DNA of 64,000 nucleotides from Vibrio hangzhouensis (lineage in GTDB: Bacteria > Pseudomonadota > Gammaproteobacteria > Enterobacterales > Vibrionaceae), in assembly GCF_900107935.1 (NCBI RefSeq), contig NZ_FNVG01000009.1:116083-180082 (forward strand), read 5' to 3'. Position 1 is the first letter of the stretch, and each line of letters opens with the position of its first letter. Shown piece after piece: positions 34,401-43,675 of this stretch. The translations under genes and the position numbers were made by a program. The notes under the pieces were generated by a model that was not told the DNA's origin, did not search any database, and saw only the letters and a list, made by a program, of their open reading frames with translations.

Positions 34401-35609
34401 ATGAATGGCATCCGATTATGGCATTTTGCTCAGGCCTCCCTTGGTATTGTTCAATGGGTAGGCATTGCAATTTTACTTAACCCTATCATCATAGAACGAA
34501 CCAGCAGTGGCGCACTATTGGGACAAGTTATGGCTCTGATTGGCGGTGCTGGTTTGCTGGCGCCACTGATAGGTGGTTTGGCAGACAAGTATTCCTGCCA
34601 CCGAGTTCTGCAGCGAATGGCGCTGTTCACTCATTTTATCGCTTTGCTTATCCTTTACTTCGCCGCAACCACGCCCGCGATTTACTGGTTGGTTGGTGCA
34701 CTGATTGGCCTTGGCAGTGTCGCCCTGTTGGTACTTAATCCCACTTTTGTCATCGCTGCGAGCAAAAACCAGAATGATGAAGGACGAGGACTTGCCAGTC
34801 TCTATCAATGCCAATTTTTCGGTGTCGTTGTTACCGGCCTATTGATCGCTCTTGCCGACAGGCTTCAGGTACACAGTGACGATCAATTGCTGATCTTAAT
34901 GGCCCTGGTAGTGACGGTACTCTGCCTGGTTTCTGTGGCACCACCACCGAAAATTGACATCGATAATTCGGAACACATCGAAGCTGAGCACTACCTGAAT
35001 CAAAAATCAGACATAATCAAAAGCACTGCACCGTGGTTTTTATTCTTGCTTGCCGTGTTTTTCTCTATGTTCCTATCGTCAAACCTGATGGAACTCGGCC
35101 CGTTATTGATCAAAGAAGTCTATTCCGTCGACATCGGTAACTCAGCACTTGGTATGGCCATTTCTGCCGTCATTAGCATCTTTATGCTGGAATCTGCCGG
35201 AAGATGGATGCAACGAAGAGGTCCCTTCATGGTCTGGTACACTGCACAAGGAGTCTATCTAATCGTTGGCGGTCTGTTCTGGATCACTGCAGGACACGAC
35301 GTTCCCGCAGTGTTGCCCATTGCGCTTCTGGTTATTCTGATGCAAGCGATGTCATGGAATGACATGATCATTCCATCGATCGCTGGCAGACTGAGCCCGA
35401 GTTCCCCTGCCCTTACTCAAGGTCTTCTAATGCTTTGCATGGCCGGCGGATTTGGGGTTGGCGCTATGTTGGCAGGTTTATCCATCGATAAGTTCGGTTA
35501 CGTTTCGGTCTTTACCCTATCTTTGGGTGGTATCATCGTCGCCCTGGCATGTATTGCTGGTTTAACTGTCTATGCCAAACGCAACAACCACGTAGCAACC
35601 GCAGCATAA
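34401..35609 (+). CDS. MFS transporter
   Basis: 402 aa, twelve predicted helices, the standard MFS size. The loop 2-3 signature is GGLADKYSCHRVLQRMA (~57-73, G-x-x-A-D-K/R-x-G/S-x-x-x family pattern), and a second copy-like motif is LSIDKFGY near ~372. A polar central loop (~187-213, DNSEHIEAEHYLNQKSD) separates the halves. Substrate not readable. It is a single gene, with weak AGAGA before the ATG. Confidence 0.85.
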   Translation: MNGIRLWHFAQASLGIVQWVGIAILLNPIIIERTSSGALLGQVMALIGGAGLLAPLIGGLADKYSCHRVLQRMALFTHFIALLILYFAATTPAIYWLVGALIGLGSVALLVLNPTFVIAASKNQNDEGRGLASLYQCQFFGVVVTGLLIALADRLQVHSDDQLLILMALVVTVLCLVSVAPPPKIDIDNSEHIEAEHYLNQKSDIIKSTAPWFLFLLAVFFSMFLSSNLMELGPLLIKEVYSVDIGNSALGMAISAVISIFMLESAGRWMQRRGPFMVWYTAQGVYLIVGGLFWITAGHDVPAVLPIALLVILMQAMSWNDMIIPSIAGRLSPSSPALTQGLLMLCMAGGFGVGAMLAGLSIDKFGYVSVFTLSLGGIIVALACIAGLTVYAKRNNHVATAA

Positions 35610-35828
35610 GCACCTTCGGCCGGGACGCATTGAGCATGATATACACTGACTATACTGAGGCAATAATATGACTTTCCAATAAGTTAGCTTTATCTTAGGT
35701 ATCGCCCCATGGCCCATTGAGCGCTATACTAGATAAAGTCAGTAGTGCTCAAATAGCCCACTGGATGGACCATTCAAATCAATTCATCATATATAATCGC
35801 AGCCAATAGAGTTTAGTCTAAGAGAATT

Positions 35829-36554
35829 ATGTTTTTAGCTCCTTACGTATCAACCAACAACGAACAGTTCGAGTTTACTCGTCAACAAGCAAGCCACTTT
35901 GCAAAAAAAGTCGCTGGTGACTTCAATCCTATCCACGACGAAGACAACAAACGCTTCTGTGTACCTGGCGACCTGCTATTTGCCGTGCTGCTGCAGAAAG
36001 AAGGCATCAGCCAGAAAATGCGTTTCGATTTCTCTGGCATGGTGAGTGACGGTGTAGCACTGAACGTTAGTAACAAAGGTGATAGTGAGAGCGCCGTTGT
36101 CGACCAGTCAGGCAAAGAATATTTGCAAATGACTCATCACGGTGAGAAAAGCTATAACCAGGAGTTCATCGAACACGTCGTGACTAACTACGTACAGTTT
36201 TCTGGCATGAACTTCCCCCACATCATGGTACCTCTGATGCAAGAGCAGCAGATGATGATCAACTGTCAGCGTCCACTGGTCATCTATGAAAGCATGGAAG
36301 TGGAATTTGAACACCTGGATCTGACTCACCCTGAAGTGTCGTTTACAGGCGCAACATTTGATGTTGAAGGTAAACGTGGTGTTGTCACATTGAACTTTGC
36401 CTTCAAAGAAGACGGTGTTGTCGTTGGTAAGGGCATCAAACGCATGGTGGCAAGTGGCCTTAAGCCATATGAAGACAGTGCAGTGAACGATCTGGTAACG
36501 CGTTTCAACGAGTGTAAAGCAGATTTCCTGAGCAAGTTTAGCGATGCCGCATAA
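35829..36554 (+). CDS. DUF3581 protein with MaoC/hot-dog-like motif
   Basis: 241 aa, cytoplasmic, matching the DUF3581 family of Vibrio/Shewanella-type bacteria. Its N-terminal segment KKVAGDFNPIHDEDNKRFCVPGDLLF (~26-51) resembles the active-site motif of MaoC-like hydratases (D-x-x-N-P-x-H). Asp31 and His36 fall at the same numbers as the catalytic pair of Aeromonas caviae PhaJ. Two hot-dog-like halves may be present (~1-110, ~120-241). Function is unknown; a hydratase/thioesterase-like role is inference. AAGAGA precedes the ATG. Confidence 0.75.
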   Translation: MFLAPYVSTNNEQFEFTRQQASHFAKKVAGDFNPIHDEDNKRFCVPGDLLFAVLLQKEGISQKMRFDFSGMVSDGVALNVSNKGDSESAVVDQSGKEYLQMTHHGEKSYNQEFIEHVVTNYVQFSGMNFPHIMVPLMQEQQMMINCQRPLVIYESMEVEFEHLDLTHPEVSFTGATFDVEGKRGVVTLNFAFKEDGVVVGKGIKRMVASGLKPYEDSAVNDLVTRFNECKADFLSKFSDAA

Positions 36555-36580
36555 TACGACGTTTCGCAAACAATAAAGAC

Positions 36581-36610
36581 AAAAAAAGCAGCCCTGAGGC
36601 TGCTTTTTTT
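36581..36610. terminator. Bidirectional terminator between convergent genes
   Basis: AAAAAAAGCAGCC-CTGA-GGCTGCTTTTTTT: perfect stem with A-run on one side and T-run on the other; serves both the DUF3581 gene and the gene ending at 36609. Confidence 0.92.
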
Positions 36611-37073
36611 AAAGCCATCGCCTTACTTTGTTTTTATAAGCAAGGTAGTCATCTCCAAATAAGCTCTCCAACACTTTCTCTTCTGGTTTGATCTGAAAGC
36701 GGGTCATATAGGGGACAAACAGCAAACAGAGGAACAAACTCAATCCATCTTCAAGCCAGATCCCCCAGGCGACAAGCAGAGCAAATAACGCTACATACAT
36801 AGGATTTCGAGTGATTGAGAAGACCCCAGTATCGACGATACAACTCGCCTTTTCCGGTTTCGTAGGGTCGACTGTTGTTTGTGCTTTTCTAAACTCTAAC
36901 ACCCCGGCAATACCAAAATAACCGCTCAAAATAACAAGCCCGGATACCCAAATAATTTTCAATGGGATGTACACGTACAGCCAACCATTATTAAATTTTT
37001 CCAATCCAATCATTGCAGCTGCAAACAAGATAAATACCAGAACGGGTGGTATTTTAAGCTCTAGCGCTTTCAT
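36609..37073 (-). CDS. Isoprenylcysteine/phospholipid methyltransferase-like membrane protein
   Basis: 154 aa from the second of two adjacent ATGs (37073; GGAG six bases upstream). Four hydrophobic helices and the ICMT/PEMT signature: GVFSITRNPMYVALFALLVAWG (~83-104, SAM-binding RNPMY) and QIKPEEKVLESLFGDDYLAYKNKVRRWL (~127-154). Bacterial members are membrane methyltransferases of mostly unknown substrate. Confidence 0.85.
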   Translation of the reverse strand: MKALELKIPPVLVFILFAAAMIGLEKFNNGWLYVYIPLKIIWVSGLVILSGYFGIAGVLEFRKAQTTVDPTKPEKASCIVDTGVFSITRNPMYVALFALLVAWGIWLEDGLSLFLCLLFVPYMTRFQIKPEEKVLESLFGDDYLAYKNKVRRWL

Positions 37074-37138
37074 CATTTGCTCCTTTGTCAGAAAGCAAAA
37101 GCGCCCTTACGGACGCTTAAGATAGTAAATAAAACTAA

Positions 37139-40100
37139 TTAATTTAGTAATTGTAACAAGGCTTGCAAAGGATGCCTGACCTTATCTCCTTCAAAACGTT
37201 TTACTTGACTGCGACACGAATACCCAGTGACCAGACAGCGCTCCTTAGGTAGTTTATCTAAGTTTGGCTTCCAGCTCAGTCCATAAATATCTTTAGACAT
37301 CTGCAACTTATCCGATTCATGCCCGAACGTCCCCGCCATTCCACAACACCCCACAGGGACGGTGGTTAATCGACCTCCAAAGTGGCTGAAAATGGTTCCC
37401 CACTCCTTTTCGGCATTCGGCAACTTAGTTTTCTCTGTGCAGTGGGCAAACAAGTACCAATCACTGTTATCCACGGCGCTTTTCGCTGAAGAGGATGACA
37501 AAAGAGGCATTAGCCATTCATGTACAGTGAGAACATCAAAATCGCCACGATCATCACCGAGGATTTCCTGATACTCGTCCCGGTAACACAGCACTAACGC
37601 AGGATCGACACCAACCAGAGGGATATTTAACTCTGCTGTCTGCGCCAAAAAGTCGGCGGTACTCTTTGCACCCTTGGCAAACTGTCCCAGGAAACCCTTG
37701 ATGTGCGCAGCTTTACCGTTAGGTTTAAAAGGCAGCATAACCGGTTTCTTACCTAGTTTGAGAGCCAGTTTAGCAAAATCCTCTACAACGTCGGCATCGT
37801 AAAAACTGGTAAACGGATCCTGCACAATACACACGTAATCTTGACGCTGCTCAGTTGGGATGGCTTGCATCTGCTGCAGGTTAAACTCAATCACCGGTTG
37901 TGTTTTCAGGCGCGACTTTAATGTTGGTACTGACAGCAATGGTGCATCAATATACCCGACACTCATCTCTGTTAAGCTCTGAACGATACGTTGCTTCAGA
38001 ACAAAATTGACGGTCTTCGGAATCTTTGCCATATAAGGCAGCAGGGTTTCGATGTTCGCAACCAAATAATCTTTGGCCGGGCGCTGGTAACGCGTGTAAT
38101 ACAGATTCAAGAAACGCGCTCGGAAACTGGGTACATCAACTTTAATTGGACACTGACTTGCACAAGCCTTACAGGCCAGACACCCATTCATGGCTTCATA
38201 GACTTCATGAGAAAAATCATATTCGTGGCGTTTATTGAATGTATTACGCCACTTCTCAATCAGTCCTTTAGCACTGCTCGCCGTTCTCGCTTCATTTTCC
38301 AGTTCAATGACATCGAAACCTTGCTCTGACAACTGGCGCAGCCACTCTCTGACCAGCCCCGCCCTGCCTTTAGGTGAATGACGACGATCGGCCGTCACTT
38401 TCATTGAAGGGCACATCGGAGAGGCCGTATCGTAATTGAAGCATAAGCCGTTGCCATTACACTCCATCGCCTGAGCAAAACTGTCACGGACTTCTACTGG
38501 GATCTGGCGATCAAATGTTCCGCGTTTTACGTCAGACACTTTTACCAGTTCTTCTGTACTGTCCAGTGGGGTACAAATCTTGCCAGGATTCATTTTGTTG
38601 TGAGGATCACAGGCAGACTTGATACGTCTGAGCTCAGAGAACAATTTCTCTCCAAAGAATTCCGGTCCGTATTCTGAGCGGAAACCTTTACCATGTTCCC
38701 CCCACATCAAGCCACCGTACTTTGCCACAAGCTTTACGACTTCGTCAGAGACCTGATGCATCAATGCTTCCTGTTGTGGATCGCACATATCCAAAGCAGG
38801 CCTTACGTGCAATACTCCAGCATCGACGTGACCGAACATACCGTAGTTAAGGCCATGCCCATCCAGAAGTGTCCGAAACTCTTCAATAAAATCAGCCAGA
38901 TTTTCTGGTGGGACACAGGTGTCTTCGGCAAAAGCAATAGGCTTAGCGCTGCCTTTCACAGCCCCTAACAAACCCACAGCCTTCTTACGCATATTATAGA
39001 TTCGACCAATGCTAGCTACATCGCTAGTGACCTGATATCCAATGATGCCATCTTGTTCCGTTTCAAGCTTTTCATCCAGACTCGCTGTCAATGCCTTCAC
39101 GGCCTCGGCAACCTCTGCCTCGTCCTGACCAGCATACTCAACCATGTTGATCCCTTGCATTTCTTTGCCCGGTACATCACTGATTAAGTCACTTACCGTG
39201 TGCCAGACAATATCTTGTTTCGCAAGGTTCAGTACGCGAGAGTCGACCGTTTCCACCGACAGCGCATCTGCTTCTACCATAAAAGGGGCATTGCGGAGTG
39301 CAGAGTCAAAACTGTTATATTTTACGTTGATCAGTGTTCTTGCTTTGGGTATCGGCGTCAAGTTCAGCTTAGCTTCGGTAATAAACGCTAGCGAGCCTTC
39401 TGCCCCACATAAAATGCGAGTGAAATTGAATTCGTCTGTGTGCGGTAGATAGGCATTTTTGAGGTCATATCCCGTAAGAAACCGATTTAGCGGTGGAAAC
39501 TTCTCATCAATCAGAGCGCGATTGTCAGTACATACACTTCTGGCCACATTGAGTGCGGTCGAGGCAAAACTCTCTGATTCAGAACCATGCTCACTACTAC
39601 CACTCTCAATCACTGAGCCATCAGCAAATACGGCCTGCAGAGAAAGGACATGGTCAGACGTCTTGCCGTATTTCAGCGAGCCCTGGCCGGACGCATCCGT
39701 ATTGATCATCCCACCTAGAGTAGCGCGATTACTGGTCGAAAGATCTGGAGAAAAAAAGTAACCAAACGGACGTACAGCATCGTTAAGAGCATCTTTTACG
39801 ATACCGGTCTGAACTCTCACCCACCCTTCTTGTTCATTAATCTCAAGCACTCTGTTCATATGGCGGGAAAGATCAACAACGATACCGGAGGTCAGTGACT
39901 GACCATTGGTTCCGGTTCCACCACCACGCGGGGAAAACACCACCGCGCTGAACTTATCCTGATTTGCTAGTCGACCAATCAACTGAACGTCTTCGGTTGT
40001 CCTCGGGTGAACAACCGCTTGCGGCAATTTTTGATAGACACTGTTGTCCGTAGCAACCGCCAGTCTGCTTGAATACTGTGTTTCTATATCCCCGGTAAAT

Positions 40101-40177
40101 CCCTCTGATGCTAATAGCTGAAGAAACACCTGTACGGTGGGATTGATGTCGGTTTGAGAGTTTAGTCTTGGTAACAT
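37139..40177 (-). CDS. ydiJ: FAD-binding/Fe-S oxidoreductase, YdiJ-type D-2-hydroxyglutarate dehydrogenase
   Basis: 1012 aa from ATG 40177 (AGGA five bases upstream), close to E. coli YdiJ (1018 aa). Order: PCMH-type FAD domain (RTTEDVQLIGRLANQDKF, FSPRGGGTGTNGQSLTSGIVVDLSRHMNR), FAD-oxidase C-terminal domain (GMFGHVDAGVLHVRP; MWGEHGKGFRSEYGPEFFG), then a Fe-S part with CNGNGLCFNYDTASPMCPS and CLACKACASQCPIKVD, and a C-terminal cysteine-rich domain with GCCGMAGTFGHE. It oxidises D-2-hydroxy acids such as D-2-hydroxyglutarate, passing electrons through Fe-S clusters. It is a single-gene unit. Confidence 0.9.
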   Translation of the reverse strand: MLPRLNSQTDINPTVQVFLQLLASEGFTGDIETQYSSRLAVATDNSVYQKLPQAVVHPRTTEDVQLIGRLANQDKFSAVVFSPRGGGTGTNGQSLTSGIVVDLSRHMNRVLEINEQEGWVRVQTGIVKDALNDAVRPFGYFFSPDLSTSNRATLGGMINTDASGQGSLKYGKTSDHVLSLQAVFADGSVIESGSSEHGSESESFASTALNVARSVCTDNRALIDEKFPPLNRFLTGYDLKNAYLPHTDEFNFTRILCGAEGSLAFITEAKLNLTPIPKARTLINVKYNSFDSALRNAPFMVEADALSVETVDSRVLNLAKQDIVWHTVSDLISDVPGKEMQGINMVEYAGQDEAEVAEAVKALTASLDEKLETEQDGIIGYQVTSDVASIGRIYNMRKKAVGLLGAVKGSAKPIAFAEDTCVPPENLADFIEEFRTLLDGHGLNYGMFGHVDAGVLHVRPALDMCDPQQEALMHQVSDEVVKLVAKYGGLMWGEHGKGFRSEYGPEFFGEKLFSELRRIKSACDPHNKMNPGKICTPLDSTEELVKVSDVKRGTFDRQIPVEVRDSFAQAMECNGNGLCFNYDTASPMCPSMKVTADRRHSPKGRAGLVREWLRQLSEQGFDVIELENEARTASSAKGLIEKWRNTFNKRHEYDFSHEVYEAMNGCLACKACASQCPIKVDVPSFRARFLNLYYTRYQRPAKDYLVANIETLLPYMAKIPKTVNFVLKQRIVQSLTEMSVGYIDAPLLSVPTLKSRLKTQPVIEFNLQQMQAIPTEQRQDYVCIVQDPFTSFYDADVVEDFAKLALKLGKKPVMLPFKPNGKAAHIKGFLGQFAKGAKSTADFLAQTAELNIPLVGVDPALVLCYRDEYQEILGDDRGDFDVLTVHEWLMPLLSSSSAKSAVDNSDWYLFAHCTEKTKLPNAEKEWGTIFSHFGGRLTTVPVGCCGMAGTFGHESDKLQMSKDIYGLSWKPNLDKLPKERCLVTGYSCRSQVKRFEGDKVRHPLQALLQLLN

Positions 40178-40495
40178 TAGCTTCCTGCCCCCTAATTCTG
40201 CCGATCCGCTCAGCAAAGGAGTATATTCAAAATTAAAAACGGCCTAGCTACTGGCTGTACACACTGTTTATATGTGCTTTTAGTTATTCTACGTAGCTGA
40301 AACCACATCGATTTTACTCATCTCGCCACTTTACAACAATTAAAAATGTGATCAAATCAGAAAGTCATAGCGAATAACTATGGTTTATACCTTTTCAAGC
40401 TCAAAGCTTCATGACACACTCGTAGCGCTGAGTTACTTCGATTAATAGTAGCTGAAGCAATTGCAAGGAAGAAGTTACTAGATAAGCGGTCTCCA
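40178..40495. other. Intergenic region between divergent genes
   Basis: 318 bp, AT-rich. It carries promoters for ydiJ (minus) and the CheX-like gene (plus), but I see no convincing operator or hairpin. Confidence 0.5.
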
Positions 40496-41176
40496 ATGAA
40501 AAAAACGAAAGTCATTACGACAGAAGATATCCTGTTAAAGCTTTGCCAGTCAGTCTCTACTGTGCTCACTTCTGCAACACAGTCCAGCGTTACTTATTCT
40601 GCGATGGTTCAGAAAATAACAAAAACGACGTTAAAACCCGATTTTGGTTGTTTTGTTCTTTTCGATGGCGGATTCTCCGGTCTGGTTGTCATCAATTTCA
40701 CTTCTCAAGCCGCCCTAGAGGTGTACGGCAATTACATGCGTCATATGGGCATGCCCGAGGAAGAGTTAGCAATTCATCATAATGCGGACGAAGTCGGCGA
40801 CGTATTGGGAGAATTAATGAACCAACTGGTTGGTGACTTTACCAATAAGGTCAAAAAAGAGCTGCAGACGAACATCACCCAAAACCAGCCCAAAATGTTG
40901 TCAATCAACAAGCAGGTAGTGCTATCAGTGGATACCAACTTAGAACGTCCCCAAGCTCGTCGCGTGACCTTTTCTACTGAAAACAACAATATTTTCTACC
41001 TAGAATTTGCCATGGACAAGACTGAGTTTATCCAGATGGAAGAGTTCGAAGTCCAACCAGACGAATGTCCGGACACTATCATCGAGAAAGCCAGAACCTC
41101 TGAAACTGACCACAGCGCAGATAAGCAACGCGCTCAAAACGGTAATCAGGATCTGCTCGACGAGCTCGGAATCTAA
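40496..41176 (+). CDS. DUF3334 / CheX-like protein
   Basis: 226 aa, cytoplasmic, resembling the DUF3334 family found in Vibrio. The central segment HHNADEVGDVLGELMNQLVGDFTNKVKKEL (~94-123) follows the CheC/CheX phosphatase helix pattern (E-x-x-x-E/N-x-x-x-G). CheX-like proteins dephosphorylate CheY, so a link to chemotaxis or c-di-GMP signalling is possible but unproven. The C-terminal ~35 residues are polar and probably disordered, ending DLLDELGI. No clear Shine-Dalgarno close to the start. Confidence 0.7.
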   Translation: MKKTKVITTEDILLKLCQSVSTVLTSATQSSVTYSAMVQKITKTTLKPDFGCFVLFDGGFSGLVVINFTSQAALEVYGNYMRHMGMPEEELAIHHNADEVGDVLGELMNQLVGDFTNKVKKELQTNITQNQPKMLSINKQVVLSVDTNLERPQARRVTFSTENNNIFYLEFAMDKTEFIQMEEFEVQPDECPDTIIEKARTSETDHSADKQRAQNGNQDLLDELGI

Positions 41177-41204
41177 CCCAGAAGCTGTACAGCAAATGAG
41201 AGAA

Positions 41205-41233
41205 GAGGACTCAACAACATTGTATGAGTCCTC
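41205..41233 (+). terminator. Hairpin after the CheX-like gene
   Basis: GAGGACTCA / TGAGTCCTC perfect 9-bp stem, no T-tract. Confidence 0.5.
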
Positions 41234-41321
41234 CTACACCATACCAACCCTTCCCCTTTCTCCCGAAAATCGTTAAAATAGTGCCCTTTTTCTTGTGCGG
41301 TAGAGAGAATTCAGATTGTCG

Positions 41322-42005
41322 ATGGATAAACAAAAAGCCCTCAAAAAGATCGCTAAGTGCCTTGAGTTAGGCAACTCTGCAAACGTCAATGAAGCGGCAA
41401 ATGCCATCAAAATGGCTCACCGTCTGATGCTTAAATATGGTCTCGATAAAGACGACATCGAGTTCATTAAGATGGGCAAAACACAATCGACTCACCTATT
41501 GCCAGCGAATATCAGCTCAACACTACTTCGCGTCATACGCGGAATCAACACCAAGTTTGGTGTCGAAGCGGTACTGCTAAATCACAAGGGGCTCAAACGG
41601 GTCGAGTTTATCGGCGAGGCAGACCGAGCTATTTTTGCCGCATTTGCTTTTGACATCATATATCGTGAAATGAATGAGCAAACGGGCCAGTTCCGCAACA
41701 GTTTTGCTGGCTCAGGCACATCAACGACAGAAGTAACACGTCGCGTTAATTCGTTTGTCTCGGGCTGGATAGAGGGCGCACTGGAAAAACTTCCGGTCAT
41801 CACGCCTGACGATGAATCTGCCAACAAAATCAACAGCTACATTGATAAAGAGTTTAAAAATATCGACCGCGAAACGTTCAAACAGCAGTTGAAGGAAGCC
41901 ATGAAAAACATCACTGCAGATTACGAAGTGGGATTGAAAAAAGGACGAAAAGTCTCGGTTAACCGCCCTATTGATGGCGCACAGGCTCCCAAGTTTCTTA
42001 AATAA
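41322..42005 (+). CDS. DUF2786 protein
   Basis: 227 aa from ATG 41322 (an in-frame TTG at 41316 with GAGAGAA six bases upstream is the alternative). The N-terminal ~40 residues (KQKALKKIAKCLELGNSANVNEAANAIKMAHRLMLKYGLD) are the DUF2786 domain; the rest (~55-195) matches the usual downstream domain found in phage and bacterial DUF2786 proteins. Basic tail (GLKKGRKVSVNRP). Function unknown. Possibly co-transcribed with the next gene 36 bp away. Confidence 0.75.
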   Translation: MDKQKALKKIAKCLELGNSANVNEAANAIKMAHRLMLKYGLDKDDIEFIKMGKTQSTHLLPANISSTLLRVIRGINTKFGVEAVLLNHKGLKRVEFIGEADRAIFAAFAFDIIYREMNEQTGQFRNSFAGSGTSTTEVTRRVNSFVSGWIEGALEKLPVITPDDESANKINSYIDKEFKNIDRETFKQQLKEAMKNITADYEVGLKKGRKVSVNRPIDGAQAPKFLK

Positions 42006-42041
42006 CCTACTTTAACAACAATCACTCAGGAGCGAGGCAAA

Positions 42042-43070
42042 ATGAAAAAAGGCTTGGAGCTAGGACATCTCAGCTTACCTATATTGGCTATCTTTCTCTT
42101 GCTTCCGTTTCAGTCCCATGCATCTGTTGAGCAACTCCAGCACGAAGCTCAGCTGAACAATGCTGAAGCACAATACAAACTAGGCCTCGCTTACGAAACA
42201 GGAGAAGGGACTCAAAGAGACCTTACCCTTGCCGCCCATTGGTATAAACAAGCGACTGACAATGGTCATCCGGCCGCTACCTACAATTACGCCCAGGCTC
42301 TGGAATATGGGCGAGGCGTTCAAGCCAATCCCTCAAAGGCCGTGTTACTGTACACTCGGCTAGCCGCATTGGGTGACCAGTCAACTTACAGCAAGATCGC
42401 CAGACTTTATCAAAGCCACGACATTCAGATCGCCAATGAGGATCAAGAGGTTCTATGGTACTCCCTGGCAAAAGACCTCTCGCCCGAGTACGATTCGGCC
42501 TATGCTCAGGCACTACAAAAACAATTCGATGCCCAGCAGTTAAGGCAGATAAAAGCGCTCGAACAACAAGAACAAGCCGCCTCAGGTTCGACTCAGCCCT
42601 TACTAAAAGAGGGCGTACATAAAACGCCTGACAGCCGCAATTGGACCTTGCATCTGAGCTACCTGCTCGCACTGCTGACCACGCTGACTACGGGCATCAT
42701 ACTGTTTAGAAAACAACGAATTAAGTTGACTGAAACTGAACGACAACATATTGAGTTGCAACAAAAGCTTACTCAGCAGCAACAGTTAATCAGGAAAATG
42801 CACAAGCAACTAAGCAGCAAACGTGAATCGATGCGTTCAGCACCAACGTTCAAGACTGACAACACGACATTGTCAGACGCCTACCTAAGGTTTGGTTTCT
42901 CCGTGGCTCAAACGCAAAACCTGACTCCTAAACTGGTTAAGATGCGCTACAAACAACTTTGCCGAATTTATCACCCCGATGCTCAAGGGAGTGAGGAAGA
43001 AATGAAACAACTCAATCTGGCTTTCAACGTGATCGTTGAACACCTCAAAAAAACACAGAAAATCCATTAA
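42042..43070 (+). CDS. Sel1-repeat, transmembrane, J-domain protein
   Basis: 342 aa with an unusual order: N-terminal signal/anchor (~9-27, ending SHA-S), Sel1 repeats (NAEAQYKLGLAYETGEGTQRDLTLAAHWYKQATDNGH, then PAATYNYAQALEYGRGVQANPSKAVLLYTRLAALGD, ~39-115), a linker, a transmembrane helix (~205-224), a Gln-rich coiled coil (~228-265), and a C-terminal J-domain with HPD at 311-313. The J-domain is on the cytoplasmic side if the Sel1 part is periplasmic, which would let it recruit DnaK to a membrane-spanning scaffold. GGAGCGAGG precedes the ATG. Confidence 0.8.
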   Translation: MKKGLELGHLSLPILAIFLLLPFQSHASVEQLQHEAQLNNAEAQYKLGLAYETGEGTQRDLTLAAHWYKQATDNGHPAATYNYAQALEYGRGVQANPSKAVLLYTRLAALGDQSTYSKIARLYQSHDIQIANEDQEVLWYSLAKDLSPEYDSAYAQALQKQFDAQQLRQIKALEQQEQAASGSTQPLLKEGVHKTPDSRNWTLHLSYLLALLTTLTTGIILFRKQRIKLTETERQHIELQQKLTQQQQLIRKMHKQLSSKRESMRSAPTFKTDNTTLSDAYLRFGFSVAQTQNLTPKLVKMRYKQLCRIYHPDAQGSEEEMKQLNLAFNVIVEHLKKTQKIH

Positions 43071-43136
43071 AACTGAGTTTTTTATAGCCAAATTCATATA
43101 ACGAAACAATTTTCCGGCCATTATAGAAACATTTAT

Positions 43137-43166
43137 TTAACATTGCATGCAATTTTATGTCATAAT
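43137..43166 (+). promoter_or_regulatory. Possible promoter of the small Cys-rich gene
   Basis: TTAACA, 18-bp spacer, CATAAT; modest sigma-70 match about 45 bp upstream of the ATG at 43212. Confidence 0.35.
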
Positions 43167-43211
43167 AGCGCGCGACAATAGCACCCGTACCAATAAGGGT
43201 GAGGAGTAAAA

Positions 43212-43400
43212 ATGCATACATTCACTATCGAAGGTTTTTGTGATTGGTGCCAAACGCCAAGCTTTGTTACAAAACATGAGTACATAGACGGTAAATGCCA
43301 CCACTCGTGTGAAAAATGCCTAAGCTTTGCTGTTATGGACGTTAGGCAGTTTAATCTGGCAGAAATAGAGTTTCGAGCAAAATCATTAGCACAATCGTAA
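43212..43400 (+). CDS. Small Cys-rich protein, possible zinc ribbon
   Basis: 62 aa with a strong ribosome binding site (GAGGAG five bases upstream) and its own terminator. The first 40 residues contain CDWC (10-13) and CHHSCEKC (29-36), which could bind one zinc ion; the C-terminal third is helical (FNLAEIEFRAKSLAQ). No signal peptide. Family not recognised. Confidence 0.7.
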   Translation: MHTFTIEGFCDWCQTPSFVTKHEYIDGKCHHSCEKCLSFAVMDVRQFNLAEIEFRAKSLAQS

Positions 43401-43408
43401 TAGAACCG

Positions 43409-43436
43409 CGCCTCTCCCTGAGAGGCGTTTTAGTTT
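43409..43436 (+). terminator. Rho-independent terminator
   Basis: CGCCTCTC-CCT-GAGAGGCG followed by TTTTAGTTTT, eight bases past the stop of the Cys-rich gene. Confidence 0.9.
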
Positions 43437-43638
43437 TACCTTCACACCACCTCCCTTTTTTAACTCTCGTTCCTCTTGTCTCTTATACAGTACTTTCGCT
43501 TATTCTACTGTCGTCCTTTCTTTTACGACCCATTCCCCTGTAATTGCAAAAGAAACACATCCTTTAAAATCAATCACTTAAAATAATCTGTATTATATTT
43601 GCTCAAAAAATGCTTGATCTTTCCCCGCCAAATAACTA

Positions 43639-43654
43639 CTGTATACACATACAG
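43639..43654 (+). promoter_or_regulatory. LexA (SOS) box upstream of sulA
   Basis: CTGTATACACATACAG fits CTGT-N8-ACAG exactly, with the AT-rich alternating centre typical of strong sites. It overlaps the likely promoter (TATAAA at 43658) 22 bp before the ATG. Confidence 0.93.
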
Positions 43655-43675
43655 CATGTATAAAGGAACAGGGTT

